Shown here one piece after another: positions 40,633 through 48,731 of a DNA stretch of 64,000 nucleotides. Under the pieces are notes generated by a model. That model saw nothing but the letters and a program-made list of their open reading frames with translations. It ran no database searches and was not told the origin of the DNA. The stretch covers positions 1-64,000 of the forward strand of contig NZ_PCPA01000008.1 in NCBI RefSeq assembly GCF_002979515.1. The letters run 5' to 3'. The DNA comes from Microbacterium sp. MYb54. Lineage in GTDB: Bacteria; Actinomycetota; Actinomycetes; Actinomycetales; Microbacteriaceae. The translations under genes and the position numbers were made by a program. Positions within the stretch are counted from its first letter, which is position 1. Each line of letters opens with the position of its first letter.

Positions 40633-41373
40633 ATGGCGCACGTGGTGGCGACCGGGGCCGGCAAGGCCATGATGGAGCGTCGGAACGACCCGACGCACGA
40701 CTACATCCTCGAGCTCACCGGCAAGGAGCGACCACGGGTCCTCTTCGTCGGCACGGCGACCGGCGACGATGCCGCGTACATCGTGAGCTTCTATTCCACC
40801 TACGACTCCGACAAGTGCGCGCCGCATCACCTGCCGCTCTTCCATCGCGCCGTCGACGACCTCGCGGGTTTCGTGAAGGGCTTCGACGTGATCCACGTCG
40901 GCGGCGGTAACACGGCCAACATGCTCGATGTCTGGAAGCGCCAGGGCCTCGGCGAGATCATGCACGAGATCTGGGAAGACCCGGCGTCGAACGTCGTCTT
41001 CACCGGCGGCAGCGCCGGGGGGATCTGCTGGTTCGAGGGCGGCACGACCGACAGCTACGGACCAACGCTCCAGGTGCTGCCGGAAGGCCTCGGCTTCCTG
41101 CACGGCAGCTTCTGCCCGCACTACGACGCCGAAGACCAGCGCCGGCCGCTCTTTCACGCCTCCCTTCTGAGCGGCGAGCTCTCCACCGGGTACGCGGTCG
41201 GCAACCTGCAGTCGCTGCACTTCGAGAACTCCGAGTTCGTCACCGCGATCAGTCCGGTCGAGAACGCACTCGCACTGCGGGTCGAGGCCATCGACGGCAA
41301 GATCGTCGAGACCGAGCTGCCCACCAAGGTGCTGACCGGGAACGCCCCGATCGTGAAGGGACCGTCGTCGTGA
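40633..41373 (+). CDS. Peptidase E (S51 family, Asp-X dipeptidase type)
   Basis: 246-residue serine peptidase. The nucleophile S127 lies in VVFTGGSAGGICW, the S51 signature, preceded by IHVGGGNTANML. Characterised peptidase E cleaves dipeptides and tripeptides with N-terminal aspartate; cyanophycinase is a relative. The start at 40633 has a GAGGTGGG ribosome site; GTG 40621, four codons upstream, is less likely. The stop overlaps the next gene (GTGA), a Dcu-type carrier, suggesting that released aspartate or derived C4-dicarboxylates are exchanged across the membrane. Confidence 0.87.
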   Translation: MAHVVATGAGKAMMERRNDPTHDYILELTGKERPRVLFVGTATGDDAAYIVSFYSTYDSDKCAPHHLPLFHRAVDDLAGFVKGFDVIHVGGGNTANMLDVWKRQGLGEIMHEIWEDPASNVVFTGGSAGGICWFEGGTTDSYGPTLQVLPEGLGFLHGSFCPHYDAEDQRRPLFHASLLSGELSTGYAVGNLQSLHFENSEFVTAISPVENALALRVEAIDGKIVETELPTKVLTGNAPIVKGPSS

Positions 41374-42725
41374 ACGACAACGTCTGGATCCTCGTCGCGC
41401 AGCTGATCGTCGTCATCGGCGCCATCTACATGGGCACCCGCACGAGCGGGATCGGCCTGGGAGTGTGGGGGCTGGTCGGCGTGGCCGTCCTCATCTTCGT
41501 CTTCGGGGAGGCCCCCGGCAATGCACCGGTCGATGCGGTCTTCATCGTCATCACGGTGATCACCGCAGCCTCGACCATGCAGGCGGCCGGTGGTATCGAC
41601 TGGATGGTGTCGGTCGCGGCGAAGGTCATCAGACGCAAGCCGAAGTCCGTGGTGTTCCTCGCCCCGGCGATGTCGTTCCTCTTCACGGTCGGCGCCGGCA
41701 CCGGCAACATCTTCTACCCCCTGCTGCCCGTGATCTACGACGTCTCGTACCAGCAGAAGATCCGTCCGGAGCGGGCGCTCTCGGTCTCGGCCGTCGCCTC
41801 GCAGGTCGGCATCCTCTGCTCCCCCGTCTCCGCCGCGACCGCCTCGATGGTGGTGCTGCTCGCTCCGCAGGGAGTCGACCTCGGTGGCCTGCTGCTCATC
41901 ATGTGGCCGGCCTCCATCGCCGGACTCTTCGTCGCCGCGCTCGTCATGATGCGCCACGGCAAGGACCTCGAGGACGACCCCGAGTTCCAGAAGCGCCTCG
42001 CCGACCACCAGATCAAGCCGCCGGAGACCGACGCGCACGAGAAGAAGCTGGCACCCACCGCCGTGCTCTCCGCTTCGCTGTTCCTCGCCGGTGTCGGCGT
42101 GATCGTGTTCTTCGGCCTCTTCGAGGGACTGCGTCCGGTGATCGGCACCGACGACGCCGGCGACCCGGTGCGCCTCAGCGTCACGGTCATCATCGAGGTC
42201 GTGATGGGCATCATCGCCGCGCTGATCTTCGTCTTCTGCAAGGTGAAAGCGGCTGATGTCCCCAAGCAGCCCACCTTCCCCGCGGGCATCGTCGGGGCCA
42301 TCGCCCTCTTCGGTATCGCCTGGCTCGCCAACACGTTCGTCGCGGCGAACCAGAAGCTCATCGTCGACGGGCTCGGTTCAGTGGTCTCCGGATCGTCGGC
42401 CTTCCTCGGCGCACTTCTGTTCGCCCTGGCGCTGTTCGCGGTCGCGATGCTCACCACCAGCCAGTCGAGCGCGACGAACGCCATCGTGCCGATCGGCATC
42501 ACGATCGGCCTCCCGGCGACGCTCCTCGTCGGCTTGTGGCCCGCGACCATGGGCATCTACACACTGCCCGCCAACGGCAGCCAGGTCGCCACAGTGGCGT
42601 TCGACCAGACCGGGACGACGAAGATGGGCAAGTTCGTCTTCGACCACTCGTTCCAGCTGCCGAACCTCATCTACATCGGCGTCGCGATCATCGTCGGCGT
42701 GACGCTGTCTCTCCTGTTCGCCTGA
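41370..42725 (+). CDS. Dcu-type C4-dicarboxylate/aspartate transporter
   Basis: 451-residue membrane carrier with about 12 hydrophobic segments. The stretch ASTMQAAGGIDWMVSVAAKV, then RRKPKSVVFLAPAMSFLFTV and GTGNIFYPLLPVIYDVSYQQ closely follows the DcuA/DcuB pattern. Dcu proteins exchange fumarate, malate, succinate or aspartate, chiefly in anaerobic metabolism of enterics, where they are antiporters. In this aerobic-type actinobacterium the role may be aspartate or succinate transport. It is translationally coupled to the peptidase gene and paralogous to the carrier at 44263. Confidence 0.86.
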   Translation: MNDNVWILVAQLIVVIGAIYMGTRTSGIGLGVWGLVGVAVLIFVFGEAPGNAPVDAVFIVITVITAASTMQAAGGIDWMVSVAAKVIRRKPKSVVFLAPAMSFLFTVGAGTGNIFYPLLPVIYDVSYQQKIRPERALSVSAVASQVGILCSPVSAATASMVVLLAPQGVDLGGLLLIMWPASIAGLFVAALVMMRHGKDLEDDPEFQKRLADHQIKPPETDAHEKKLAPTAVLSASLFLAGVGVIVFFGLFEGLRPVIGTDDAGDPVRLSVTVIIEVVMGIIAALIFVFCKVKAADVPKQPTFPAGIVGAIALFGIAWLANTFVAANQKLIVDGLGSVVSGSSAFLGALLFALALFAVAMLTTSQSSATNAIVPIGITIGLPATLLVGLWPATMGIYTLPANGSQVATVAFDQTGTTKMGKFVFDHSFQLPNLIYIGVAIIVGVTLSLLFA

Positions 42726-42745
42726 TCTGAGCGGCCGTCCAGGAC

Positions 42746-44071
42746 ATGACCGACAGCGTCGACCGGGCGACACTCCGGCAGTTCCTGCTGGGGCTGGCGC
42801 AGGGCATGAACGCCTCGGCAGAGTCGGTCGACCGCATCCGCGACATCATGACCGAGGTGGCGGCGGCCTACGGAGGCGACGACGCCGACTTCGTGGTCCT
42901 GCCCACGATCATCCTCATCGAGAGCGGCGAGTCGGAGGAGTCGCGCGTCGCGATCCGCTCGGCGACGAACGCCTCGTTCCGCTTCGATCAGATCGCCGCG
43001 CTGTACGAGTTGATCGCCCAGGCCAAGAGCGGTTCGATCCCTCCGCTCGACGGCATCAGGCGCCTCAACGAGATCGGGGCGATGCGTCCGAGACTCGGTT
43101 GGGTCACCCGGACTCTCGGCCACGCGGTGCTGACGACCGGGCTCGCGCTCCTCCTCGCCCCGACCTGGCAGGGTGTCGTCGTGGCCTTCGTGCTCGGGGC
43201 GGGGATCGGACTGCTGAAGCTGGTCCGCTCGCCGACGCTGCAGCTGATCATGCCGGTGGCCGCGGCGTTCGTGTGCGCGACCGCGGTCTTCCTCCTGGCC
43301 GAGGTGATCGAGATCGGCGATCCGATCCGCCTGCTCATCGCACCGCTGGTCACCTTCCTCCCCGGCGGTGTGCTGACGAGCGCGACCGTCGAACTCGCCG
43401 CCGGGCAGATGATCTCCGGCGCCTCCCGCCTGGTCTACGGCTTCGTGCAGCTCGCCCTGCTGGCGTTCGGCATCCTTGCCGCGGGAACCGTGGTCGGAGT
43501 GGACTCCTCCTCCTACGAGGCTCTGGACGCAGGCACCCCGCTGCCGTGGTGGGTGGCGTTCATCGGGATCCTCGTGTTCGCGCTCGGCAACTACCTGCAC
43601 TTCTCCGCACCACCCTCGACGTTCGGGTGGGTGCTTCTCGCCCTCGTCGTCGCCTACGCCGGGCAGTGGGCGGGCACCGAGTTCGTCGGAGCGACCGTCG
43701 GGGGCTTCGTCGGCGCCGTCGCGATGACCCCCGTCGTACTCTGGATCGCGACCCTCCGGCATGGTGCGCCGTCGCAGCTCACATTCCTCCCGGCGTTCTG
43801 GCTGCTGGTCCCTGGCGCCGCCGGCCTGGTCGGACTCACCGAGGCCGTCGCCACGGACGGCGGGCTCTCCGACTTCACGACCGCCCTGATCTCGGTCATG
43901 TCGATCGCGCTCGGCGTGCTGATCGGCACCGCCCTCTACCGCGTCGTGCACCACGGAGCCGAGGAGATCGTGCAGTTCGCCGTGGCTCTCCCCGCTCCCG
44001 ACGAGACCTCAGCGGCCCCGAGGTTCTGGTCACGGCTCACCGCACCGTGGCGTCGATCGTCCGGCGGTTGA
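42746..44071 (+). CDS. Threonine/serine exporter family protein (ThrE type)
   Basis: 441-residue membrane protein. The N-terminal soluble domain (about residues 1-120) carries the conserved FLLGLAQGMNASAESVDRIR motif, and ten spans follow, including LLIAPLVTFLPGGVLTSATV, as in Corynebacterium ThrE, which exports threonine and serine by proton antiport. Both the N-terminal ThrE domain and the C-terminal ThrE_2-like half are present in one chain. It lies 20 bp after the Dcu gene, so it is part of the same operon and may relieve amino acid overload after peptide breakdown. Confidence 0.88.
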   Translation: MTDSVDRATLRQFLLGLAQGMNASAESVDRIRDIMTEVAAAYGGDDADFVVLPTIILIESGESEESRVAIRSATNASFRFDQIAALYELIAQAKSGSIPPLDGIRRLNEIGAMRPRLGWVTRTLGHAVLTTGLALLLAPTWQGVVVAFVLGAGIGLLKLVRSPTLQLIMPVAAAFVCATAVFLLAEVIEIGDPIRLLIAPLVTFLPGGVLTSATVELAAGQMISGASRLVYGFVQLALLAFGILAAGTVVGVDSSSYEALDAGTPLPWWVAFIGILVFALGNYLHFSAPPSTFGWVLLALVVAYAGQWAGTEFVGATVGGFVGAVAMTPVVLWIATLRHGAPSQLTFLPAFWLLVPGAAGLVGLTEAVATDGGLSDFTTALISVMSIALGVLIGTALYRVVHHGAEEIVQFAVALPAPDETSAAPRFWSRLTAPWRRSSGG

Positions 44072-44262
44072 CGCTGCACCGACACTGACACACGCGCTCT
44101 GCCGAGCGACCTCATCGGTGAGCATGATCAGCGGCGCCTGCTCTCGCTCGAGGCCCGGAGCATGCCGTATGCGGAATTGGACATTTGGGACTGCCGCGCG
44201 ACGCCGCCGCTCACTATGCTCGGCATCACCAATACCGGCGGGCGACACCAATGGAGGTCGCG

Positions 44263-45717
44263 GTGGAAGCGCTTTTCGTCATTGCTCAAGCATGTGTGGT
44301 CATCGGGGCGATCGTCCTGGGCGTGCGAACGGGAGGCGTCGGCCTCGGTCTCTGGGGCGTTGCAGGCACTCTCGTGCTGGTGTTCGCGTTCCGGCTGCCG
44401 CCCGGCTCCCCACCGGTGGATGCGTTCTTCATCATCATCGCGGTGATCACGGCCTCAGCGGCGATGCAGGCCGCTGGGGGGATCGACTACCTCGTCGCGA
44501 TCGCGTCGAAGATCATCCAGCGTAATCCCCGTCGACTCACCTATGTCGCCCCTCTCGTCTCCTTCCTCTTCACGGTCCTCGCCGGTACCGGCAACATCTA
44601 CTTCGCCCTGATCCCGGTGATCTACGAGACCGCGTATCGCAACGGCCAGCGCCCGGAGCGCGCACTTGCGGCGTCGACCGTCACCTCGGCCCTCGGCATC
44701 ACCGCGAGCCCGGTCTCGGCGGCGATGGCCGCGTACCTCGTGCTGCTCGAACCGAGCGGCTTCTCGCTCGTGAAGATCCTCGCGATCACCGTCCCCTCCG
44801 CGATCGTCGCGTGCCTGCTGACCTCGTTCGTGCAGCAGCGCATCGGCAAGGAGCTGCTGGATGACCCGGTGTTCCTGAAGCGTGTCGAGGAGGGTCGCGT
44901 CGAGATCCCGGCCGCCCTCGCCGGCGAAGCGGCTTCACGCGGGATCGCCGTCCGCGCCGCGGGCTCCGAAGGCTCGGGCACCTCGACGGCCGTCGCCTCC
45001 GACACCTCAGGCTCCGCTCCACCGTCCGGCGGCGGCGCGGGCATCGAGCACGTCGTCCCGAAGGGCGGAGCGACCGCCGCGTGGATCTTCCTGAGCGCGA
45101 CGTTCATGGTGGTGCTGATGGGACTCTTCCCGGTACTGCGCCCCTCGTTCCCCACCGGCGAAGACGGAGCGATGCAGCCCATCGGCATGTCGCCCGTGAT
45201 CGAGATGCTGATGTTCACCGCCGCACTGGTGATCATCCTCGTCCGCCGTGTGAAGCCGGCCGCGATCGTGGAGCAGTCGCTGCTGAAGTCGGGCTTCGTC
45301 GCCGCCATCGCCCTGTTCGGCATCGCCTGGATGGCCGACACCTTCATCTCGGCCAACCAGAAGACGATCATCGAGCCCCTCGGCGGTTTCATCGACGTGG
45401 CTCCGCTGTTCCTCGCGGTGGTGCTGTTCCTGGTGGCCGGCCTCACCACCAGCCAGTCGGCCACGACGAACACGATCATCCCGATCGCCCTGGCCGCCGG
45501 CCTCGGACCGGGCGTCATCACCGCGATGTGGCCCTCGCTCGTGGGTGTGTGGCTGTTCCCCGCGAACGGCTCGCAGATCGCTGTCGTCGAGACCGACCTG
45601 ACCGGATCGACCAAGCTGTCGCAGCTCCCGATCTGGCATTCGTTCACGATCCCGATGCTCGTCGCCTGGGTGTCGACGGTCGCCGCGGGCCTCGTGATCC
45701 AGCTGCTCGTGCACTGA
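44263..45717 (+). CDS. Dcu-type C4-dicarboxylate/aspartate transporter, second copy
   Basis: 484-residue paralogue of the carrier at 41370 with the same signature (SAAMQAAGGIDYLVAIASKI, RNPRRLTYVAPLVSFLFTVL, AGTGNIYFALIPVIYETAYR). It has a longer central loop rich in Gly, Ser and Ala (residues about 225-270). GTG 44263 is chosen because GGAGG (44253-44257) sits 5 bp before it; ATG 44251 contains that sequence and would be untranslatable from it. A 191-bp gap after thrE suggests its own promoter. It is followed 48 bp later by an M20 dipeptidase gene. Confidence 0.85.
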   Translation: MEALFVIAQACVVIGAIVLGVRTGGVGLGLWGVAGTLVLVFAFRLPPGSPPVDAFFIIIAVITASAAMQAAGGIDYLVAIASKIIQRNPRRLTYVAPLVSFLFTVLAGTGNIYFALIPVIYETAYRNGQRPERALAASTVTSALGITASPVSAAMAAYLVLLEPSGFSLVKILAITVPSAIVACLLTSFVQQRIGKELLDDPVFLKRVEEGRVEIPAALAGEAASRGIAVRAAGSEGSGTSTAVASDTSGSAPPSGGGAGIEHVVPKGGATAAWIFLSATFMVVLMGLFPVLRPSFPTGEDGAMQPIGMSPVIEMLMFTAALVIILVRRVKPAAIVEQSLLKSGFVAAIALFGIAWMADTFISANQKTIIEPLGGFIDVAPLFLAVVLFLVAGLTTSQSATTNTIIPIALAAGLGPGVITAMWPSLVGVWLFPANGSQIAVVETDLTGSTKLSQLPIWHSFTIPMLVAWVSTVAAGLVIQLLVH

Positions 45718-45765
45718 ACACATCAACGAACCTGAGCGCATCAAGAACCTGCAGAGAGGAATCCG

Positions 45766-47112
45766 ATGAGAGATTCAGCGGAGGTCGTCGCCGCGACGAC
45801 CGAGATCATGCCGACCGTGCTCGAGCGTCATGCCGCCCTGGTGCGCATCCCGTCGATCGCGTTCCCCGGTTTCGATCCGGAGCCGGTCCACGCGATGGGG
45901 CAGGCCGTCGTCGACCTGTTCACCGAAGCAGGAGCCACCGACGTGCGCCTGCTCGATGTGCCGGGAGGGTATCCCTGCGTGTACGCAGATCTGCCCGGGC
46001 CTGAGGGCACCCCGACGGTCCTGCTCTACGCGCACTACGACGTGCAGCCGGCGCCACCGGAACAGGGGTGGAAGACCGATCCGTTCGTGCCGACCACGGG
46101 TGACGACGGACGGATCTACGGTCGCGGCTCGGCCGACGACAAGTCCGGGCTCGCGATCCACTTCGGCACGCTGAAGCTGCTCGCCGGCGATCTGCCGTGC
46201 CGCGTGAAGATCCTCATCGAGGGCGAGGAGGAGACGATCTCGCACCTGGAGGAATTCGTCGAGGCCAACCCCGAGCTGTTCGCGTGCGATGTCGCGGTCA
46301 TCGCCGACATGGGCCCGCAGGCGGTCGGGCGCCCCACGCTGACGACCGCCCTCCGCGGTGACGTGGCCTGCACGGTCACCGTACGCACGCTCGGCAGCGC
46401 CGTGCACTCCGGCCTGTTCGGCGGTGCGGCCCCCGACGCCATGACGGCGATGATCCGGCTCCTCGACCGGCTGCACGACGAGAACGGCGACACGACCATC
46501 CCCGGCGTCGACAGCGGCACGTGGCCTGGGGCGGCGATGGATGCCGACATCTACCACGCGGCATCGTCGATCCTCGAGGGCGTCGACTACCTCGGCACCG
46601 GCTCGCTCTCCGACCGCGTCTGGGCAAAGCCCTCCGTCACGGTGCTGGGCCTCGACATCCCGAACACCGCTGAGGCGTCGAACGTGCTGCTCCCCGAGGT
46701 CACCGCGAAACTCTCGATGCGCGTGGTCCCCGGCTCCGACGCGGATGCACAGCTCGACGCGCTGATGGACTTCCTGCGCGCCGACCCGCCGTGGAACAGC
46801 GTCGTCGAGGTCGCGAAGGTCAAGACGGGGCATGCGTTCGCCGTCGACATGAACGCGCCCGCGATCACCGCCGCCGAGCAGGCACTCGCCGATGTGTACG
46901 GCGCCGACGTCGAGGCGATCGGTTCCGGAGGGTCGATCCCGCTGATCGCCTCGATCCAGAAGATCGCCCCCTCGGCCGCGATCATCCTCTGGGGTGCAGA
47001 GGACACCGCGAAGGCCAACATCCATGCGGCCGACGAGTCGGTGGATCCGGGCGAGATCGAGCGGATGATCGCCGTGCAGACCCTCCTGCTGGACCGCCTG
47101 GGCTCGGCATGA
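45766..47112 (+). CDS. M20 family metallo-dipeptidase
   Basis: 448-residue two-zinc peptidase (M20/ArgE/DapE/CNDP group). Metal ligands are H90 with D92 in LLYAHYDVQP, the bridging Asp in GRGSADDKSG, the catalytic Glu pair in IEGEEET and Asp in VAVIADMG. A lid dimerisation domain occupies about residues 200-320. It would split dipeptides or N-acyl amino acids in the cytoplasm. The overlap with the MFS gene (ATGA) and position after a Dcu carrier support a dipeptide/aspartate use cluster. Confidence 0.9.
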   Translation: MRDSAEVVAATTEIMPTVLERHAALVRIPSIAFPGFDPEPVHAMGQAVVDLFTEAGATDVRLLDVPGGYPCVYADLPGPEGTPTVLLYAHYDVQPAPPEQGWKTDPFVPTTGDDGRIYGRGSADDKSGLAIHFGTLKLLAGDLPCRVKILIEGEEETISHLEEFVEANPELFACDVAVIADMGPQAVGRPTLTTALRGDVACTVTVRTLGSAVHSGLFGGAAPDAMTAMIRLLDRLHDENGDTTIPGVDSGTWPGAAMDADIYHAASSILEGVDYLGTGSLSDRVWAKPSVTVLGLDIPNTAEASNVLLPEVTAKLSMRVVPGSDADAQLDALMDFLRADPPWNSVVEVAKVKTGHAFAVDMNAPAITAAEQALADVYGADVEAIGSGGSIPLIASIQKIAPSAAIILWGAEDTAKANIHAADESVDPGEIERMIAVQTLLLDRLGSA

Positions 47113-48635
47113 GCACCCCGACGGCGAAGGAGGCGAGCGCCCGCCTCGCTGTCGGGGTGCTGCTCGTCACCTGCATCTCGACGCTCGTCGTCAACGCGAA
47201 CACCTCGGCCGTCACGATCCTGCTCCCGGCGATCTCCGCCGACACCGGGATGTCGGTCGACACCCTGCAGTGGGCCGTCACGGGGTACTCGTTGATCGGT
47301 GCGGCGACGATCGTGACCTCGGGCGCACTGGGAGACGTGTTCGGTCGACGCCGGCTGTTCCTCATCGGTCTCGCACTGTTCATCGCCTCGTGCGTCATGA
47401 TCGCGCTCGCGCAGGACGGCCTCATGGTCATCGCCGGGCGCTGCATCCAGGGAGCCTCGGGGGCCACGATCCTCGCCTGCGGGATGAGCCTGATCGCCGC
47501 CGCTCATACGAAGACAGCCCAGTTGAGGGCGGTCACGCTGTGGGGTGCGGCCTCGGCGATCGGCGCGGCAGTCGGCCCGCTCGTCGGCGGCATTCTGGCC
47601 TCGACGACCGGATGGCAGGGTCTGTTCTGGATCGATGCCGCGATCGCCGCGGTCTGCATCCCCATCACACTCGCCTCGGTCAAGGAGTCGAGAGACCCGG
47701 CGCGCACCCGCTCCATCGACCTCGCGGGAACCGTGCTCATCGCCGTGATCCTGGCCCCCGTGATCTTCGCGCTGACGAACGGCTCGGCCTGGGGCTGGGC
47801 ATCCCTCGCGACGATCGGATGCTTCGTGCTGTCGGCCGCCGCTGTCGTGGCCTTCATTCTCGTGGAGCAGCGCGTGAAGGCACCGCTCCTCGATCTGAAG
47901 CTGCTCCGCAACCCGGTGCTCGTCGGCGCGACGATCGCCATCCTCCTCGGATCCGGCACGATCAACGCGATCATGTACGTGGTCAGCCTCTACTTCCAGG
48001 ATCCGGTGGCTCTCGGCCTCTCGCCCCTGCAGGCGGGCCTCGCCACGCTCCCGGTCGCGGCGGCCGCGGTCGTGCTCGCCCCTCTCATCTCCCCGGTCGT
48101 GGCCCGCATCGGCGCCCGCGTCACCATCGCCCTCGGGTTCATCATCATGACCGCGTCTTTCGCCCTGCTGGCGGCAGTGAACGCTTCGTGGGTCTACGGG
48201 CTCTTCGTGCTCCCGCTCGTCGGCGTCGCTGCGGGCATGAGCCTCCAGAACGGACCGGCATCCTCGATCTCGACGTCGAGCGTCCCGGCGAACCAGATCG
48301 GCGCCGCCTCGGGGATCTCGAACATGGCGCGCTACGTGGGCGCGGCAGTGATGACGGCGATCATCGCCTCGGTCTATTCCTCGGTCGACGCGAAGCGCGT
48401 GGCAGACGGCGTGCCGAACGCGGATGCACTTGCTGCCGCCCTCTCGTGGTCGGCGATCTCGATGGGCATCTGGTGTGCTCTCGGCATCGCACTGTCGCTT
48501 CTGATGGGACGCCACCGCATCGCCAAGCCGACCGCGGTGGACATCGCCGCGGCTGCCGCCAGCACCGCCCATACGATCGCCGTCCCGGTGACGCAGGACG
48601 ACGACGAGCACGCGCCGAGGGCGGGTTCGCGCTGA
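47109..48635 (+). CDS. MFS transporter, DHA2 (EmrB/QacA) type
   Basis: 508-residue transporter with 14 predicted spans. Motif A reads SGALGDVFGRRRLFLIGLAL, motif C GAAVGPLVGGILASTTGWQG, and the start cap is STLVVNANTSAVTILLPAIS. DHA2 members export drugs, dyes or amino acids by proton antiport. The start overlaps the M20 stop. The C-terminal 50 residues form a hydrophilic tail (ending TQDDDEHAPRAGSR). The role in this operon may be peptide or amino acid efflux; substrate unknown. Confidence 0.87.
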   Translation: MSTPTAKEASARLAVGVLLVTCISTLVVNANTSAVTILLPAISADTGMSVDTLQWAVTGYSLIGAATIVTSGALGDVFGRRRLFLIGLALFIASCVMIALAQDGLMVIAGRCIQGASGATILACGMSLIAAAHTKTAQLRAVTLWGAASAIGAAVGPLVGGILASTTGWQGLFWIDAAIAAVCIPITLASVKESRDPARTRSIDLAGTVLIAVILAPVIFALTNGSAWGWASLATIGCFVLSAAAVVAFILVEQRVKAPLLDLKLLRNPVLVGATIAILLGSGTINAIMYVVSLYFQDPVALGLSPLQAGLATLPVAAAAVVLAPLISPVVARIGARVTIALGFIIMTASFALLAAVNASWVYGLFVLPLVGVAAGMSLQNGPASSISTSSVPANQIGAASGISNMARYVGAAVMTAIIASVYSSVDAKRVADGVPNADALAAALSWSAISMGIWCALGIALSLLMGRHRIAKPTAVDIAAAAASTAHTIAVPVTQDDDEHAPRAGSR

Positions 48636-48731
48636 CCCCACCCTGCTTCTGAGGCTGCCGGGAAGACGCGCGCAGCTTGCCACTACGGCATTTCGGAATA
48701 TCGTAGAGGTGGGGACCTGGGGAGGTACGGT

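Noticed and set aside
48683-48706. CTACG...CGTAG inverted repeat upstream of the LuxR gene
   Set aside because: Only 5-bp arms with a 14-base spacer; expected by chance at this length.
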